A stretch of DNA of 64,000 bases from Euclidia mi (GCA_944739405.2 OX123182.2:21029326-21093325); one strand, 5' to 3'. Shown: positions 21,916 through 32,067, counted from the first letter of the stretch. Made by a program: numbers and translations. Notes: a model not told the origin generated them from the letters alone.

Positions 21916-22623
21916 TGGTAGCGCCATCTACCTTCCTATCTATAACTAATCGCATCAACGTCAATCGTTCCACGCTTGCTTGTCTAGTGCGAGCGATACC
22001 ATGTTTCCGTCCCTGTCTCCCATTCCCTAGAAGGGGCACGCCTTTCGCGGATTGGTCGCCGCGATCGTCGACGTGAGAAACAGTCTAGAACTTTCGATTC
22101 GCAAAATACGTGTCCGCCATACCGTACCGCACCGCGCCGCTCCCGCTATAATTATTACCGCTTATATAAAACCGCTCGCAAGTGAAAGTGATTTGTGTAG
22201 TGGAGTGAATCAAGCAGCTTCATCCTGAAAACACCAGGAGGCTGCCATTTGCAAGGACGGAGGACTGACGTACAAGGTAAGTGCCCCTCATCATTAGAAT
22301 ATCCTATACCCACTCACAATCAAAATAAAAGTTAAATAAAAGAAAAATAATTTTAGTTGCATTTCCCTACAGTAAGTTGTTGCAACAGGCTGAAAATGAT
22401 TTTAGACATAAGTTAAATAGCAAAAAACATACACTGACATTTTACAATGATTTTATTGACATAATTGACTCTAATGCTTTCATTAGAAACCTTTATTTGA
22501 CATGTGATAGTTGTTATCTATCTCAATATAATCATCTTTTCTTTTTCTTTTATATCTTTATATACAGTCCATTCTTTCTCCAAGTCGCTTAGAACCTTAC
22601 GGTTTCGGTGTAACGCCGAACCA
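21916..22623 (+). repeat. Solo LTR (copy 1), TSD AACAC, with internal insertion
   Basis: Begins TGGTAGCGCCATCTA and ends CGCCGAACCA; AACAC lies immediately outside both ends (21911-21915, 22624-22628). It is homologous over its length with 47551-48100 except for an extra block at about 22321-22563. Internal signals on the plus strand: an inverted CCAAT box (ATTGG, 22051-22055), a TATA box (TATATAAA, 22163-22170) and a splice-donor-like ACAAG/GTAAGT at 22273-22282. No matching internal sequence is present, so recombination between LTRs is the likely origin. Superfamily not known. Confidence 0.82.
22321..22563. other. Sequence present only in solo LTR copy 1
   Basis: The two LTR copies align up to CCCACTCACAATC and again from ATACAGTCCATT. 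The extra ~240 bp in copy 1 is AT-rich, with no recognised family. Copy 2 has about 45 bp of other sequence at this place, so it may be a replacement rather than a clean insertion. Confidence 0.55.
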
Positions 22624-22697
22624 AACACCATAGTCATTAGTCAGGCATGTTACCAAATAGCTACACGGTAATAACTGTATATGCATGGAATTTTATT

Positions 22698-22875
22698 ATT
22701 TTTTTACACCTTTTACGTGGGATCAAAACATTGGCGAAAAGTGGGCGGTTATATGCCTCTGCCTTATTTTTTACACCTTTTACGTGGGATCAAAACATTG
22801 GCGAAAAGTGGGCGTTTAATATGCCTCTGCCTACCCCTTCGCGGATTCAGGCGTGAGTCTATGTATGTACGTGAA
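22698..22875 (+). mobile_element. SINE family S6, 3' half, with a 67-bp tandem duplication
   Basis: Ends GCCTCTGCCTACCCCTTCGC and GGCGTGAGTCTATGTATG. Within it, ACACCTTTTACGTGGGATCA to GCCTCTGCCT occurs twice in tandem (22698-22764 and 22765-22832, period 67), with the copies differing at a few bases. Confidence 0.75.
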
Positions 22876-23409
22876 ACATTTCATGTCATTAAATAAATAA
22901 GTACATAATTGAAAAGAAAATCTTTTTTTTTTTTAATTTACCTGAGACAAACTGCTAATCGTTCAGTGGGAGAGATAGGCTTTTGAAATCTTGAATTTTC
23001 TTTGGTTAGGTCACGCTTTACTTTTTCAAGTAAGATACAAAAGCATTCTTTAGACATTCTTAAATAACCGTAAAATTTGGTCTCATTATCTTCTAATTCC
23101 TTATACAAGGGGGTCTACAAGGGTGCGTCAAGGCTAAGTCGCGGGCGCAGAGGATATTACTATGTTCAACGTGCACACAAATAACAATTGAAAAATAAAA
23201 CCCTGTGTTCTAAAAATATATCAAAATATGCGTTAATATGTCTTACTATACGAACATGTATCGTGCTATAACAAAATATATTGTCCGATATCTGTCAACA
23301 TACTTTGGTGACGTAGTAAAAATATAAGTTATAGCTGCGAGTGTGGTCACTCGCCGATTACTAAAAAAAAATTACCATAATATGATTAATATCAATTCAT
23401 AATTATGGC

Positions 23410-23625
23410 TCCGTGTGTGTTCCGGCCTAAATTATCAACTGCCCTCCGGCCGGGCAACAATACTCACGGCCGGAGCACGGCCGTGGCCCGGCTGTGCTCC
23501 GGCCGTGGCACGGCCGTGCCACGGCCTAACGTGAATTACTTCATACAAATCAATACTATGAATATTTGACCGTGCCACGGCCGTGCCCCGGCCGGGGCCC
23601 GGCCCGGACACGGCCCGGTGTAACG
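23410..23625. repeat. GC-rich palindrome cluster
   Basis: Two islands (about 23425-23526 and 23571-23621) made mostly of GGCC, CACGG and CCGTG units, in AT-rich DNA. It includes the 18-bp palindrome GTGGCACGGCCGTGCCAC and a hairpin with 12-bp arms CGGCCGGAGCAC. Each island is followed by TAACGTGAAT (23526 and 23622 regions). Possibly a short TIR element family. Confidence 0.6.
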
Positions 23626-23659
23626 TGAATCATCCTTAACCCTTTCCGTTAGTTAATTC

Positions 23660-24436
23660 ATACATACATACATACATATACTCACGCCTTTTTCCCGTCG
23701 GGGTAGGCAGAGACAACGGAACGCCACTTGCTTCTATCCTTACAAACCTCACGCGCTTCCTTTACATTCATTACTCTTTTCATACATGCTCGCCGGTTGC
23801 GGGTGCTTCGGACCTTGCCGTTTTTCAGAACGTCACCAATTTGGTCGACGAATGTCCTACGAGGTCGGCCGCGACCGGCTTGCCCATACACGTTTGCCTC
23901 ATATATTTGGTGCGTCATTCTTTCTTCACTCATTCGCTCCACGTGTCCAAACCATCTCAGCATTCCTTTCTCAATTCTTGTCACAACATCTTCTTTCAGG
24001 CCACATCGCTCTCGTATTACTGCATTCGGAATTCTATCAATCATTCTCACCCCACACATACTACGCAGTGATCGCATCTCAACTGCGTTAATTCTGCTTT
24101 CATGCTTTTTCTGCCATACCCAACACTCACTACCATACATCAGCGTGGGCACAAGTACACCATTATGAACCGCCAGTCGCGCCTCTTTCGGCACAGTCTG
24201 ACCGTTCATAAAGGCATGCAGCGCTCCATTCACACAGTTTCCCGCAGTCACTCTCCTTTCAATATCTCCTTCACATCTTCCATCTCTTGTAAACATGCTA
24301 CCCAAATATACAAATTCTTCAACTTGTTCAACATACTCATCTTCAATCGCAATATTACACTCAGTCACACTTTCATCCTTCTCAAACACCATCACTTTCG
24401 TCTTTCTTGCATTTAATTTCATTTCATTTCATTTCA
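23660..24436 (-). mobile_element. LINE family C, 5'-truncated insertion with 11-bp TSD
   Basis: Direct repeats TTAGTTAATTC at 23649-23659 and 24437-24447 flank the insertion exactly. It contains the C-terminal ORF (24422-23682) and a tail GTGAGTATATGTATGTATG. The 5' truncation point is at the ATTTC repeat near 24421-24436. Confidence 0.92.
23682..24422 (-). CDS. LINE C ORF2 C-terminal region, 246 residues, open
   Basis: Open frame with no stop. It begins just after the RT catalytic FADD block would lie: KTKVMVFEKDES, then VEEFVYLGSMFTRDGRCEGD, PTLMYGSECWVWQKKHE, MRSLRSMCGV, MLRWFGHVERM and the Arg-rich GQAGRGRPRRTFVDQI, ending SVVSAYPDGKKA. This is the thumb and tail of an RTE-like protein. 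Lacking the endonuclease and RT active site it has no expected activity. The clean frame suggests a recent insertion. Confidence 0.85.
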   Translation of the reverse strand: MKLNARKTKVMVFEKDESVTECNIAIEDEYVEQVEEFVYLGSMFTRDGRCEGDIERRVTAGNCVNGALHAFMNGQTVPKEARLAVHNGVLVPTLMYGSECWVWQKKHESRINAVEMRSLRSMCGVRMIDRIPNAVIRERCGLKEDVVTRIEKGMLRWFGHVERMSEERMTHQIYEANVYGQAGRGRPRRTFVDQIGDVLKNGKVRSTRNRRACMKRVMNVKEAREVCKDRSKWRSVVSAYPDGKKA

Positions 24437-24447
24437 TTAGTTAATTC

Positions 24448-25157
24448 GATTTTACTTTTATACGGTAACCGTAGTATCCAGATGATAGACAGTCGTGTCT
24501 TTGTGTAAGTGATGTATTGGCTCTTTTGTGAAGACAACCCTACAATAAAGGTCAGATTGTTTTACTTGACAATGTGCTATTATTCAGTTACAGTATTCCT
24601 TGTAATAAATTGGTTGGATTAGATAGCTGTAAGTAATTAGGGATGGTGTCAAGGTTAAAGAGGATAATAGGATATAAGCATTTGAATAGGATTTACCAAA
24701 GATATTGGAACCAAGGAAAAGTGTAGCCTTCTTTGAGATCTTTCAAGATCTATGGACACCGTTTATGTCCGCTTCAATTAATAAGACCGTATTTAGATAT
24801 CTCGCACTAATGACACAAGATTGAATGTCAGTCATGGACGTAATATACTAGCAGGACCAATAACTCTGAAAATGTGCATTTCCGAAAATGAAATTCGAAA
24901 TTTCCTATTTCAACGTTTTAACGTATTTTTTTCTGTTGCGCCTTACACAGAGGATAATCCGAGCCGACAGGGATAACTATAACGAAGACCGTGCGTCTCG
25001 TTCTTTCATCTTGCCAGCATAAAAAATGTTTCTGATCAAGAATTTTACGTGATCAAAAACACATTATGATACTAGTGTTTCACACTAGTATTTTAATGAA
25101 TTTCACCAATTGGTAATAAGGAAATTATGTTTGCGTTTATTTCTATAATTATATTCT
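24448..25157. other. Non-coding stretch
   Basis: No gene or named repeat. A 9-bp hairpin ATACTAGTG/CACTAGTAT lies near 25069-25091. A minus-strand ORF track in the next block overlaps LINE sequence and is not a gene. Confidence 0.4.
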
Positions 25158-25225
25158 TAAATGAATAGTTAAAAAACACTGGAAAAACACGCTTTTATAA
25201 ATTACGTGCAATTATAAAAGCGTGT

Positions 25226-28148
25226 GACACCACCAAGCATGGCGCATATACGGCGTATTGGTCTGGGGTAGATAGTACCACCAGAGCCTGTAAGGGAGTT
25301 GGTGTAATACTGTCTACGCGAATGAATGAGTGCGTAAAATAGTTTGAATATTTAAATGCTAGGCTACTGTGGATGAGAATGAAAGTAGGACTTACTCGTC
25401 TTTTTATTGTAGGGGTGTACGCCCCGGTCAATAAAGTTACGGGTATGTCACAACATGAGCTCTTGCTCAAAGGCAAGAGTTTTGGGAGAGTTTAAGAGAG
25501 ATTTTGAGGAACTGCAAGGATAATGAAAGATTGATCTTGTGAGCGGATTTCAATGGATGGGTGGGAGTAGAGTGAGATGGATTTGAAAAGGTGTTAGGTG
25601 CATTTGGTGATGAGAGTGTGAACGGAAATGGAAAAGCACTGCTTGAGATTTGTTTGGATTGGAGCCTTTGTGTGATAAACACCATGTTTGATCATAAAAG
25701 GATACATATGTATACGTGAGAGGCGAAAAATGTTAGAAGAAGTATGATTGATTTTGTGATAGTAGATGAACGATTGAGAAATAATGTGAGAAGAAGTGGT
25801 CAGTGTAGATACACTGACCACTTCTTGGTGTTGAGCCCGATAAGTGGGCTCTTTAAAGGATGGCGACACTGAGAGCGTAATGAAAAAAGGGTCTTGGAAA
25901 GAATAAAAGTAGAAAATCTACAAAAGAAAGATGTGAAAGATGAGTATAAACGAAGATTGATAGCAAGATTTGAGAGGTTCGATGACATAAATGATATGGA
26001 ATAAATATGGGAGGCCTTTAAAACAGAGGTAGTATGTGTAGCGTCTGAAGTATGTGGTGTGATCAAGAGAAGGAAAATAAGATGGGTTAAGAATACATGG
26101 TGGGACAAGGATGTACAATCAGCAGTGTCGAAGAAGAAGAAAGCTTGGTCAGATTGGTTGGCTGCCAGAGCAAATGAAAGAATGGGAAAAGCAACGAGTG
26201 TAGACATAGATGAAGCAAGAATGGAGTTTGTTAGGTCAAAAAGAATAGTGAAAGAAATGGTTAAAAGGACAAAAGAGGAAAAGAAAGATGAGTTTGATAG
26301 CAGATTATCTGACGATTGCCAGAAGCACATTAAGTTTTTCTGGAAATCCGTTCGTGCAGTTCGAGGAAGAACTCAATCCTCAGAACAAACATCCATCAGA
26401 GAGAAGAATGGAAAGATAGTAAATGGTGAATCGTGCGTGCTGAAGAGATGGAAAGAGTATTTTGCAAGTTTATTTGAAAGAACGGCGAAAGAGACACCGA
26501 TAGCTGAAATGAATGGTAATGATAGCAATGATGAAAGCGTTATTGGCGTGGATGAGATCGTGACGGCACTGGGAAGTAAGAAAGTAGGTAAGGCTGCAGG
26601 ATATGATAGGATTACAGTCGAAATGCTGAAGGCTTGACAGGGCATCATAGTTGGTCAGTTGCAGCGGTTATATAACTTGTGCTCGAGCACCGGCTGAGTA
26701 CCTAATGACTGGGCCACAGCTGTAGTTGTGCCTCTTTATAAAGGAAAAGGCTCACAATAAGACTACAAAAACTATAGAGGCATTAGCCTTCTCAGCATTG
26801 TTGGCAAATTGTATACAAAGGTACTTATTGAAAGAGTTATGGAAGTAGCCGACAAGAAAATATGGGATGTACAAGCGGGATTCCGAAAGGGTATGGGATG
26901 TACGGATCAGTTTTTTGCCTTGCGAAGCATAGCCGATAAGTTTTTGGCCAAAGGTTAAAAGGTCTATTGCGCATTCGTGGATTTTGAAAAGGCTTACGAT
27001 GAAGTGGTGAGGAATGAAATGTGGTCGGTGCTGTCAATGAATGGGGTGGACAGCAGCCTCATTCTAGCTCTGAAATCCCTTTATGAGGATTCTAGAGCTT
27101 GTGTGAGGATAAACGGGGCATACACTGACTGGTTTACCATCGAGACAGGTGTGAGACAGGAATGTGTCGCCGTGGCTGTTTAACCTCTTCAAGGACAGTT
27201 GTTTGCAAAATCTAAAACATAGTGACTGCGGATTAAGGATGAATGAGTTACTCGTCAATTTCCACCTCTTTTGTGCTGATGATAATACTTGCGTCTTCAG
27301 CGAAGGAATTGCAGGAGATGTTAACAATTATGCATGGTCCGTTAGAGAGGAAAAGAATAAAAATGAATGTAAGTAAAACGAAAATTATGGTTTTTGAAAA
27401 GGAGGATGGCTTGCTTGATGGACGATGGACGATGGATGATGGACGGCTTGTCATGTTTTGATCGATGGACAACGAGTGGAGCAAGTGAATGAGTTTGTAT
27501 ACTTAGGTGCGTTGCTTACAAGAGATGTTTAGAATGAAGAAGATATTGAAAGAAGAGTTAATGCAGGTAATAGAGTGAATGGAGCTCTGAAGGCGTTTAT
27601 GAAAAGCCAAAACGTGTCCAAAATGGCACGTTTGGCTGTGCATAGAGGGGTATTAGTGCCTACCTTTATGTACGGTAGTGAAAGTTGGGTATGGCAGAAG
27701 AGATTTGAAATAGAATAAATGCTGTAGAAATGAGAGCACTGAGAAGTTTGTGTGGTGTATCTTTGACCGACAGAGTAAAGAATTTTGTGATAAAAGAGTG
27801 TTGCGGGGTAAAAGAAGATGTAGTGACAAGCATTGAGAAAGGCATGTTAAGATGGTTTGGGCACATGGAGAGGCTGGATGACGATAGACTGACAAAAAAG
27901 ATATATAAGGCAAGTGTGAATGGGACAGGACAAAGGGGAAGACCTAAGCGGATGTTCTCTGACCAGATTGGAGACATCCTGAAAAAAGGAGAGATATACA
28001 GGTCAGAAGTACTCTTAACAGAAGAACATTCATGAGATACTTAATGGGAGTGAGTGAAGCAAGAGAGGTATGTCAGGATCGTTGCAAATGGCGCTCCGTA
28101 GTCTCTGCTTACCCCTCTGGGAAACAGGCGTGAGTCTATATATGTATG
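25226..28148 (+). mobile_element. RTE-like LINE (family C relative), decayed, 13-bp TSD
   Basis: Flanked by TATAAAAGCGTGT at 25213-25225 and 28149-28161. Plus-strand remnants in order: endonuclease (LTRLFIVGVYAPVN near 25390, TDHFLVLSPISGL near 25815), the open linker ORF 26059-26637 (KKVGKAAGYDRITVEMLKA at its end), RT blocks (NYRGISLLSIVGKLY near 26770, QAGFRKGMGCTDQ near 26875, CAFVDFEKAYDEV near 26970, FCADDNTCV near 27275), and the C-terminus (MLRWFGHMERLDDD, GTGQRGRPKRMFSD, to SVVSAYPSGKQA at about 28132). Many stops and frameshifts; no intact protein. The tail is GTGAGTCTATATATGTATG. Confidence 0.88.
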
Positions 28149-28196
28149 TATAAAAGCGTGTTTTTCTAGTGTTTTAACACCTCTTTTTTCAGGAAA

Positions 28197-28390
28197 TTAA
28201 TTACATAAGGGTAATGCGTCATCAGTGGCATAATGTAGAGTACTTGTTCGTGGACGAGATATCTTTGGTTCCCTTTGGTAACAAAAACGTTATGCTCTTA
28301 TGCGACCTCATGCAGCTTCCACCAGGAAGTTAGTATTAGTATTGGTTACCAAGAAAGTCTTTCCTGTTCCAGCACCCCACGATTTTACAA
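28197..28390 (+). pseudogene. PIF1/Helitron-type helicase fragment
   Basis: One frame reads NVEYLFVDEISLV (Walker B-like DE) and then PFGNKNVMLLCDLMQLPPG, which resembles helicase motifs II and III in the PIF1-like helicase of Helitron Rep/Hel proteins. Compared with that family, the residues normally between DEIS and PFG are missing, and stops follow after LPPG. It is a short decayed piece, not an enzyme. Either a fragment of an autonomous Helitron or host PIF1 captured by the surrounding TIR element. Confidence 0.7.
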
Positions 28391-28729
28391 TAAAATATTA
28401 GTTTACACTTCAGTCCAGAAATAGAGACAACTTCAACGATCCATAATTTATTTTTTGTTTTTACGTGCATTTATAAAAGCGAGTTATTCTAGTGTTTTTT
28501 TAACTATTCATTTATTTTATACTTTTTGGTCTATGATAATGAAATATTTTTAACATTTACTTATAGTTTATTTTAAATACGCGAATGAGCCCGCATCCTC
28601 TACATCGCCGCCTGTGCGTCTGTATTGCATGGTGTTTTATCTGTCAGCTTAGAACAATCTAGCTATTCAATCTGGAGACTACTAAGTGATTTTACTCTAC
28701 CCAGGGCCTCATTCGCCTGACCAGCTGCA

Positions 28730-28785
28730 AAAGTATGGGTACGTGTACACCACTGCATGCAGTGGTGTACACGTACCCGTACTTT
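28730..28785. repeat. Long palindrome without spacer
   Basis: 28737-28757 is the exact reverse complement of 28758-28778 (21 + 21 bp, no loop, centre CTGCATGCAG). One mismatch outward, the symmetry continues to 28730 and 28785. Confidence 0.9.
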
Positions 28786-28815
28786 CGTCTATAATATATA
28801 ATTAGTTTGTTTTAA

Positions 28816-29060
28816 CCTTGAAACCTGGTAGTGTTCAAAGTCCTTTACGTGGCCTTTCTCACAAGTGCAAACACGACTTTGATACAATATTCCATCATGG
28901 AATACCAGTGCCTATCTTCCGGCTTCATCATGAGACATTGAAACCTAATCGTGGTCAAAGTTCATTACAAGACTTTTCTAAGAAATCCAAAACAGCTATG
29001 ATGCGATTTTCCATCATGAAGTTCCAGTTCATATCTTCCGGCTCCATCATCAGATCAGTT
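28816..29060 (+). repeat. Two diverged tandem units of about 122 bp
   Basis: 28816-28937 and 28938-29060 share TTGAAACCT, GTCAAAGT, CATCATG and ATATCTTCCGGCT or CTATCTTCCGGCT in the same order. They form the 110-codon ORF at 28818, which is therefore a repeat by-product and not counted as a gene. Confidence 0.7.
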
Positions 29061-29388
29061 CGACAGTACCATATTATTGTATTGTCATCAGAACTACATT
29101 CAACTGGCAATTTTCAGCACGCTACGACCCTTGGAAGGTGGTTTAATTAGTTAGCTTAGATTCATTTACATAGTTACATACATGTCGACCTACTACGGAA
29201 TTCAAAATTCGATCTATAGATAGATCTGTAGATTTAAGATACGTTTTTGACATGAGCTCCATACAAAATATGTCAAACACGAATCTCGAATCTCAAAATC
29301 CATGTATGGATCGAATATTGAAAATGGCCGCTAATAAAGTGTGTTAACAAAAATGGCCTTCTTTACCCTCATTCTATAAAATAATAGT

Positions 29389-29610
29389 AGATTGTTGCAT
29401 CGAGCGCAAATTGAGTCATTAATGCACGAAGTTTATGTTAGTGCCCGAGCGCATGCGAGGGCACCAAATTAACACGATTGCATAGATTGTTGCATCGTTT
29501 AATAGATTGTTGCATCGAGCGCAAATTGAGTCATTAATGCACGAAGTTTATGTTAGTGCCCGAGCGCATGCGAGGGCACCAAATTAACATGATTGCATTA
29601 ATTAGGTACT
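29389..29610 (+). repeat. Near-identical tandem duplication, 115-bp period
   Basis: Units start at 29389 and 29504 (AGATTGTTGCATCGAGCGCA). About 94 bp match with one difference (ACACG/ACATG). A partial third AGATTGTTGCATCG lies at 29484. Each unit has a TGAGTCA site and the near-palindrome GTGCCCGAGCGCATGCGAGG. Confidence 0.9.
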
Positions 29611-29754
29611 CACTTTAGCGAGGTGTGTAATCTACTTTTCTTTCAACTACCTATCTTCCTACCATGATAAAATATACCTACTCAAAATAAAAACTCAAAT
29701 AATGAAAACAAAGTTTTATTACACAAACATTTAAAACTTACAATTATTAAATGT

Positions 29755-30053
29755 AGGTAGTAGAGCCTTGCTGATTTCAGCATGAATGGGCCGGCTCGGT
29801 CGGGGAAGTACTAGCCTCTCACAGAAAATCGACGTAAAGTAACAGTACCTAAACTGTTGCGTTTCGTTCAGTGAGTGAGAGTGCCGGAGGCCCTATCCCC
29901 TTTCCTTCTCCCTCATCCCACTTCTCATCCTATCCCTTTTCCCAACTCCATGGGGCAGCAACGCACTTGTGACTCCTGTGGTGTTGCGTGTGTCCATGGG
30001 CGGCGGTAATTGCTTACCATCAGGTGATCCGTCTGCTCGTTTGCCACCTATTA
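29755..30053 (+). repeat. Dispersed repeat R1, full copy
   Basis: Starts GGTAGTAGAGCCTTGCTGAT and ends GATCCGTCTGCTCGTTTGCC ACCTATTA. A second near-full copy is at 33389-33690 and an old one at 20665-20865. I know the GATCCGTCTGCTCGTTTGCC end as a very common lepidopteran repeat; the transposon class is not certain to me. Confidence 0.85.
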
Positions 30054-30790
30054 CTATAAAAAAAAATGTGCAGTATTTAGACCATTAATTTCAGTATTCG
30101 TTTGGTATATTCTTGAATAATAATGATTGGACATCTCACTGTAATACATTAAAATAAAAATTTCATAAGATTTTAAATATTTATCTCGCGACTTTTACGC
30201 CAAAAAGTTATGAACTATATATTTTGCAGCTGTTTTTATACTCTCTGGAGTAGAATTCATTTCGCTATCGCTGTTTATTTCCATTATTTAAAACTTTTCT
30301 TGCTAAATACGGACTATCAAAGGATTACAATGGTACAATATGCGCAATTTGTTTTTTTTTTTGCACCAGGTTGGCTTTATTAAGCCGATTTTTATTTTCA
30401 GCCAGTATATTTTTGATCTAATGCATACATTTTATATTAAACTTAATAGGAAGAAACATTAAACCTTTGTGGTAAATGTGTATTTTTCAAATAAATAATA
30501 CAAAACAGTGCACTTAAAAAACAGTGCAATAATGAAATTACATACAACTTTTGTGCACTGTTCTGGTTCTAAGCAAAAAATTCGTCCTTTGAGTTCGGTT
30601 TTGTAGTGATTAATGTAACAATACTACGTAGTTGAAAGAAAAAGTTTATTGCTTGCCTAAAAATTGTTTACTTTCAACCACTAGAACTTACCAAATAGCG
30701 ACCAATTCCACACACAGGTACCAGGCGCCCAGACAACAGCAATAGTTTGCACATAGCTATCTCTTTGAGCGTGAAATAATTAATAGAACA
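30054..30790. other. Non-coding stretch
   Basis: AT-rich. No ORF above background, no named repeat. Confidence 0.45.
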
Positions 30791-31857
30791 GCGCACAGTG
30801 TTTTATGAAGACCATTTTTCGGACACCGTCTTTTTATTAAAGAAGCTAATAGATATATTCAATAAAAAGAGATATTTCGAATCCCCATTAAGCTAGCATC
30901 ACTAGTTTTTTAGAAAAACTTTTTTGAAAATCTTCATATTTTAAAGCGGATATTTAGAAAAAAAGATATTCCTCTTAAACTAAGCATGATACGCAATAAT
31001 AATGTTACAAGCACCGATAGCGTGTCTTTCACTGCACATTTAACAGTTAAAATGAACCTCATAACTTGACTAGAATCAAATTTAAGCGAGATTTTGGATT
31101 TTTAGATTTTCTTACTTTTCCCGAAGATTCTACCAAAACTGGAAAAGTTATATATACAGAAAGGATGCTCTTTACTTTCCTCATATGCTCAATACATTTC
31201 AGACCCCAAATCCATGGAATGTGGAAGTTATTCTAAATTAACTGTTTTTGGTAGGGTTTTCACATTTGTATGCCGGATTATAATGATAAAATTTTTATTC
31301 GATATTGATTTTATAACTAAATTATATGTTGTAAAGAAATCAATATCGAATAAAAATTTAATCATTAAAATCCAGAATATAAATATGAAAAAACTAGCAA
31401 AAACAGTTATATGGAATAACTTCTAGATTCCATGGATTTGGGGTCTGAAATTTATTGAGCATATGAGGAAAGTAAAGAGCATCCTTTCTGTATATATAAC
31501 TTTTCCACTTTTGGTAGAATCTTCGGGAAAAGTAAGAAAATCTAAAAATCCAAAATCTCGCTTAAATTTGATTCTAGTCAAGTTATGAGGTTCATTTTAA
31601 CTGTAAAATGTGCAGTGTAAGAGACGCTATCGGTGCTTGTAACATTATTATTGCGTATCATGCTTAGTTTAAGAGCGATATCTTTTTTTCTAAATATCCG
31701 CTTTAAAATATGAAGATTTTCAAAAAAGTTTTTCTAAAAATCTAGAGATGCTAGCTTAATGGGGATACGAAATATTTCTTTTTATTGAATATATCTATTA
31801 GCTTCTTTAATAAAAAGACGGTGTCCGAAAAATGGTCTTCATAAAACACTGTGCAGC
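30791..31857. mobile_element. Fold-back element 1, arms about 520 bp, loop 25 nt
   Basis: The left arm 30791-31311 and right arm 31337-31857 are reverse complements with scattered differences; examples are GTGTTTTATGAAGACCATTT against AAATGGTCTTCATAAAACAC at the outer ends and TTCGATATTGATTT against AAATCAATATCGAA at the centre. Both arms have the same length. The octamer AGCGTGAA occurs at 30768-30775 and 31855-31862 and could be a TSD, but the left copy is 15 bp outside the arm. No transposase; the ORF at 31214-31426 spans the centre and is an artefact. A transcript through it would form a long hairpin. Confidence 0.88.
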
Positions 31858-32067
31858 GTGAATGGAACGAAACGTCATCATTTTGATTTACATAAGTTCA
31901 GCTGTTACGGTTGGGATGACTATTTCTGCATTGAATCTTATTCATAATATAAGGCTATTGTCATAATATATCTTTAGAGTCAATCAAATTTTAACTGCGT
32001 AATCTATAAAAAATTAAATAGTTTTCGGAGAACGCCATCACTGTTAGCAATGTAAATATTTTTTTTA

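Larger units (their letters stand above)
21768..23231. mobile_element. Inverted-repeat element with 117-bp arms holding a solo LTR and a SINE piece
   Basis: The left arm (21768-21884) starts GCATATTTTGATATATTTTT and is nearly the reverse complement of the right arm (23115-23231), sharing the GC-rich inner end CCTCTGCGCCCGCGACT. Between the arms are a solo LTR (21916-22623) and a SINE S6 fragment (22698-22875). No transposase is left and no clear TSD could be fixed, so the class is undetermined; a non-autonomous DNA element or fold-back is likeliest. Confidence 0.7.
25160..28512. mobile_element. TIR element (about 47-bp ends) containing helicase sequence, interrupted by a LINE
   Basis: The left end (25160-25210, AATGAATAGTTAAAAAACAC...) matches the reverse complement of the right end (about 28462-28512) over about 47 bp, with TA outside each end (25158-25159, 28513-28514). 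Removing the LINE and one TSD leaves about 0.4 kb that includes a PIF1/Helitron-type helicase fragment (28197-28390). An extra inverted copy of the terminal sequence sits beside the left end (25213-25225 plus 28161-28180). Class undetermined; TA would suit a Tc1/mariner-type or other TA-targeting element, but a 2-bp match is weak. Confidence 0.6.

Noticed and set aside
23728..24168. 146-codon plus-strand ORF
   Set aside because: Antisense shadow of the LINE C protein on the minus strand.
28818..29150. 110-codon ORF
   Set aside because: Made of two tandem repeat units and shows no domain.
29389..29610. CRISPR-like direct repeats
   Set aside because: Only two long units without spacers, in a eukaryotic genome.
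31214..31426. 70-codon ORF
   Set aside because: Spans the centre of a fold-back; by-product of the inverted repeat.
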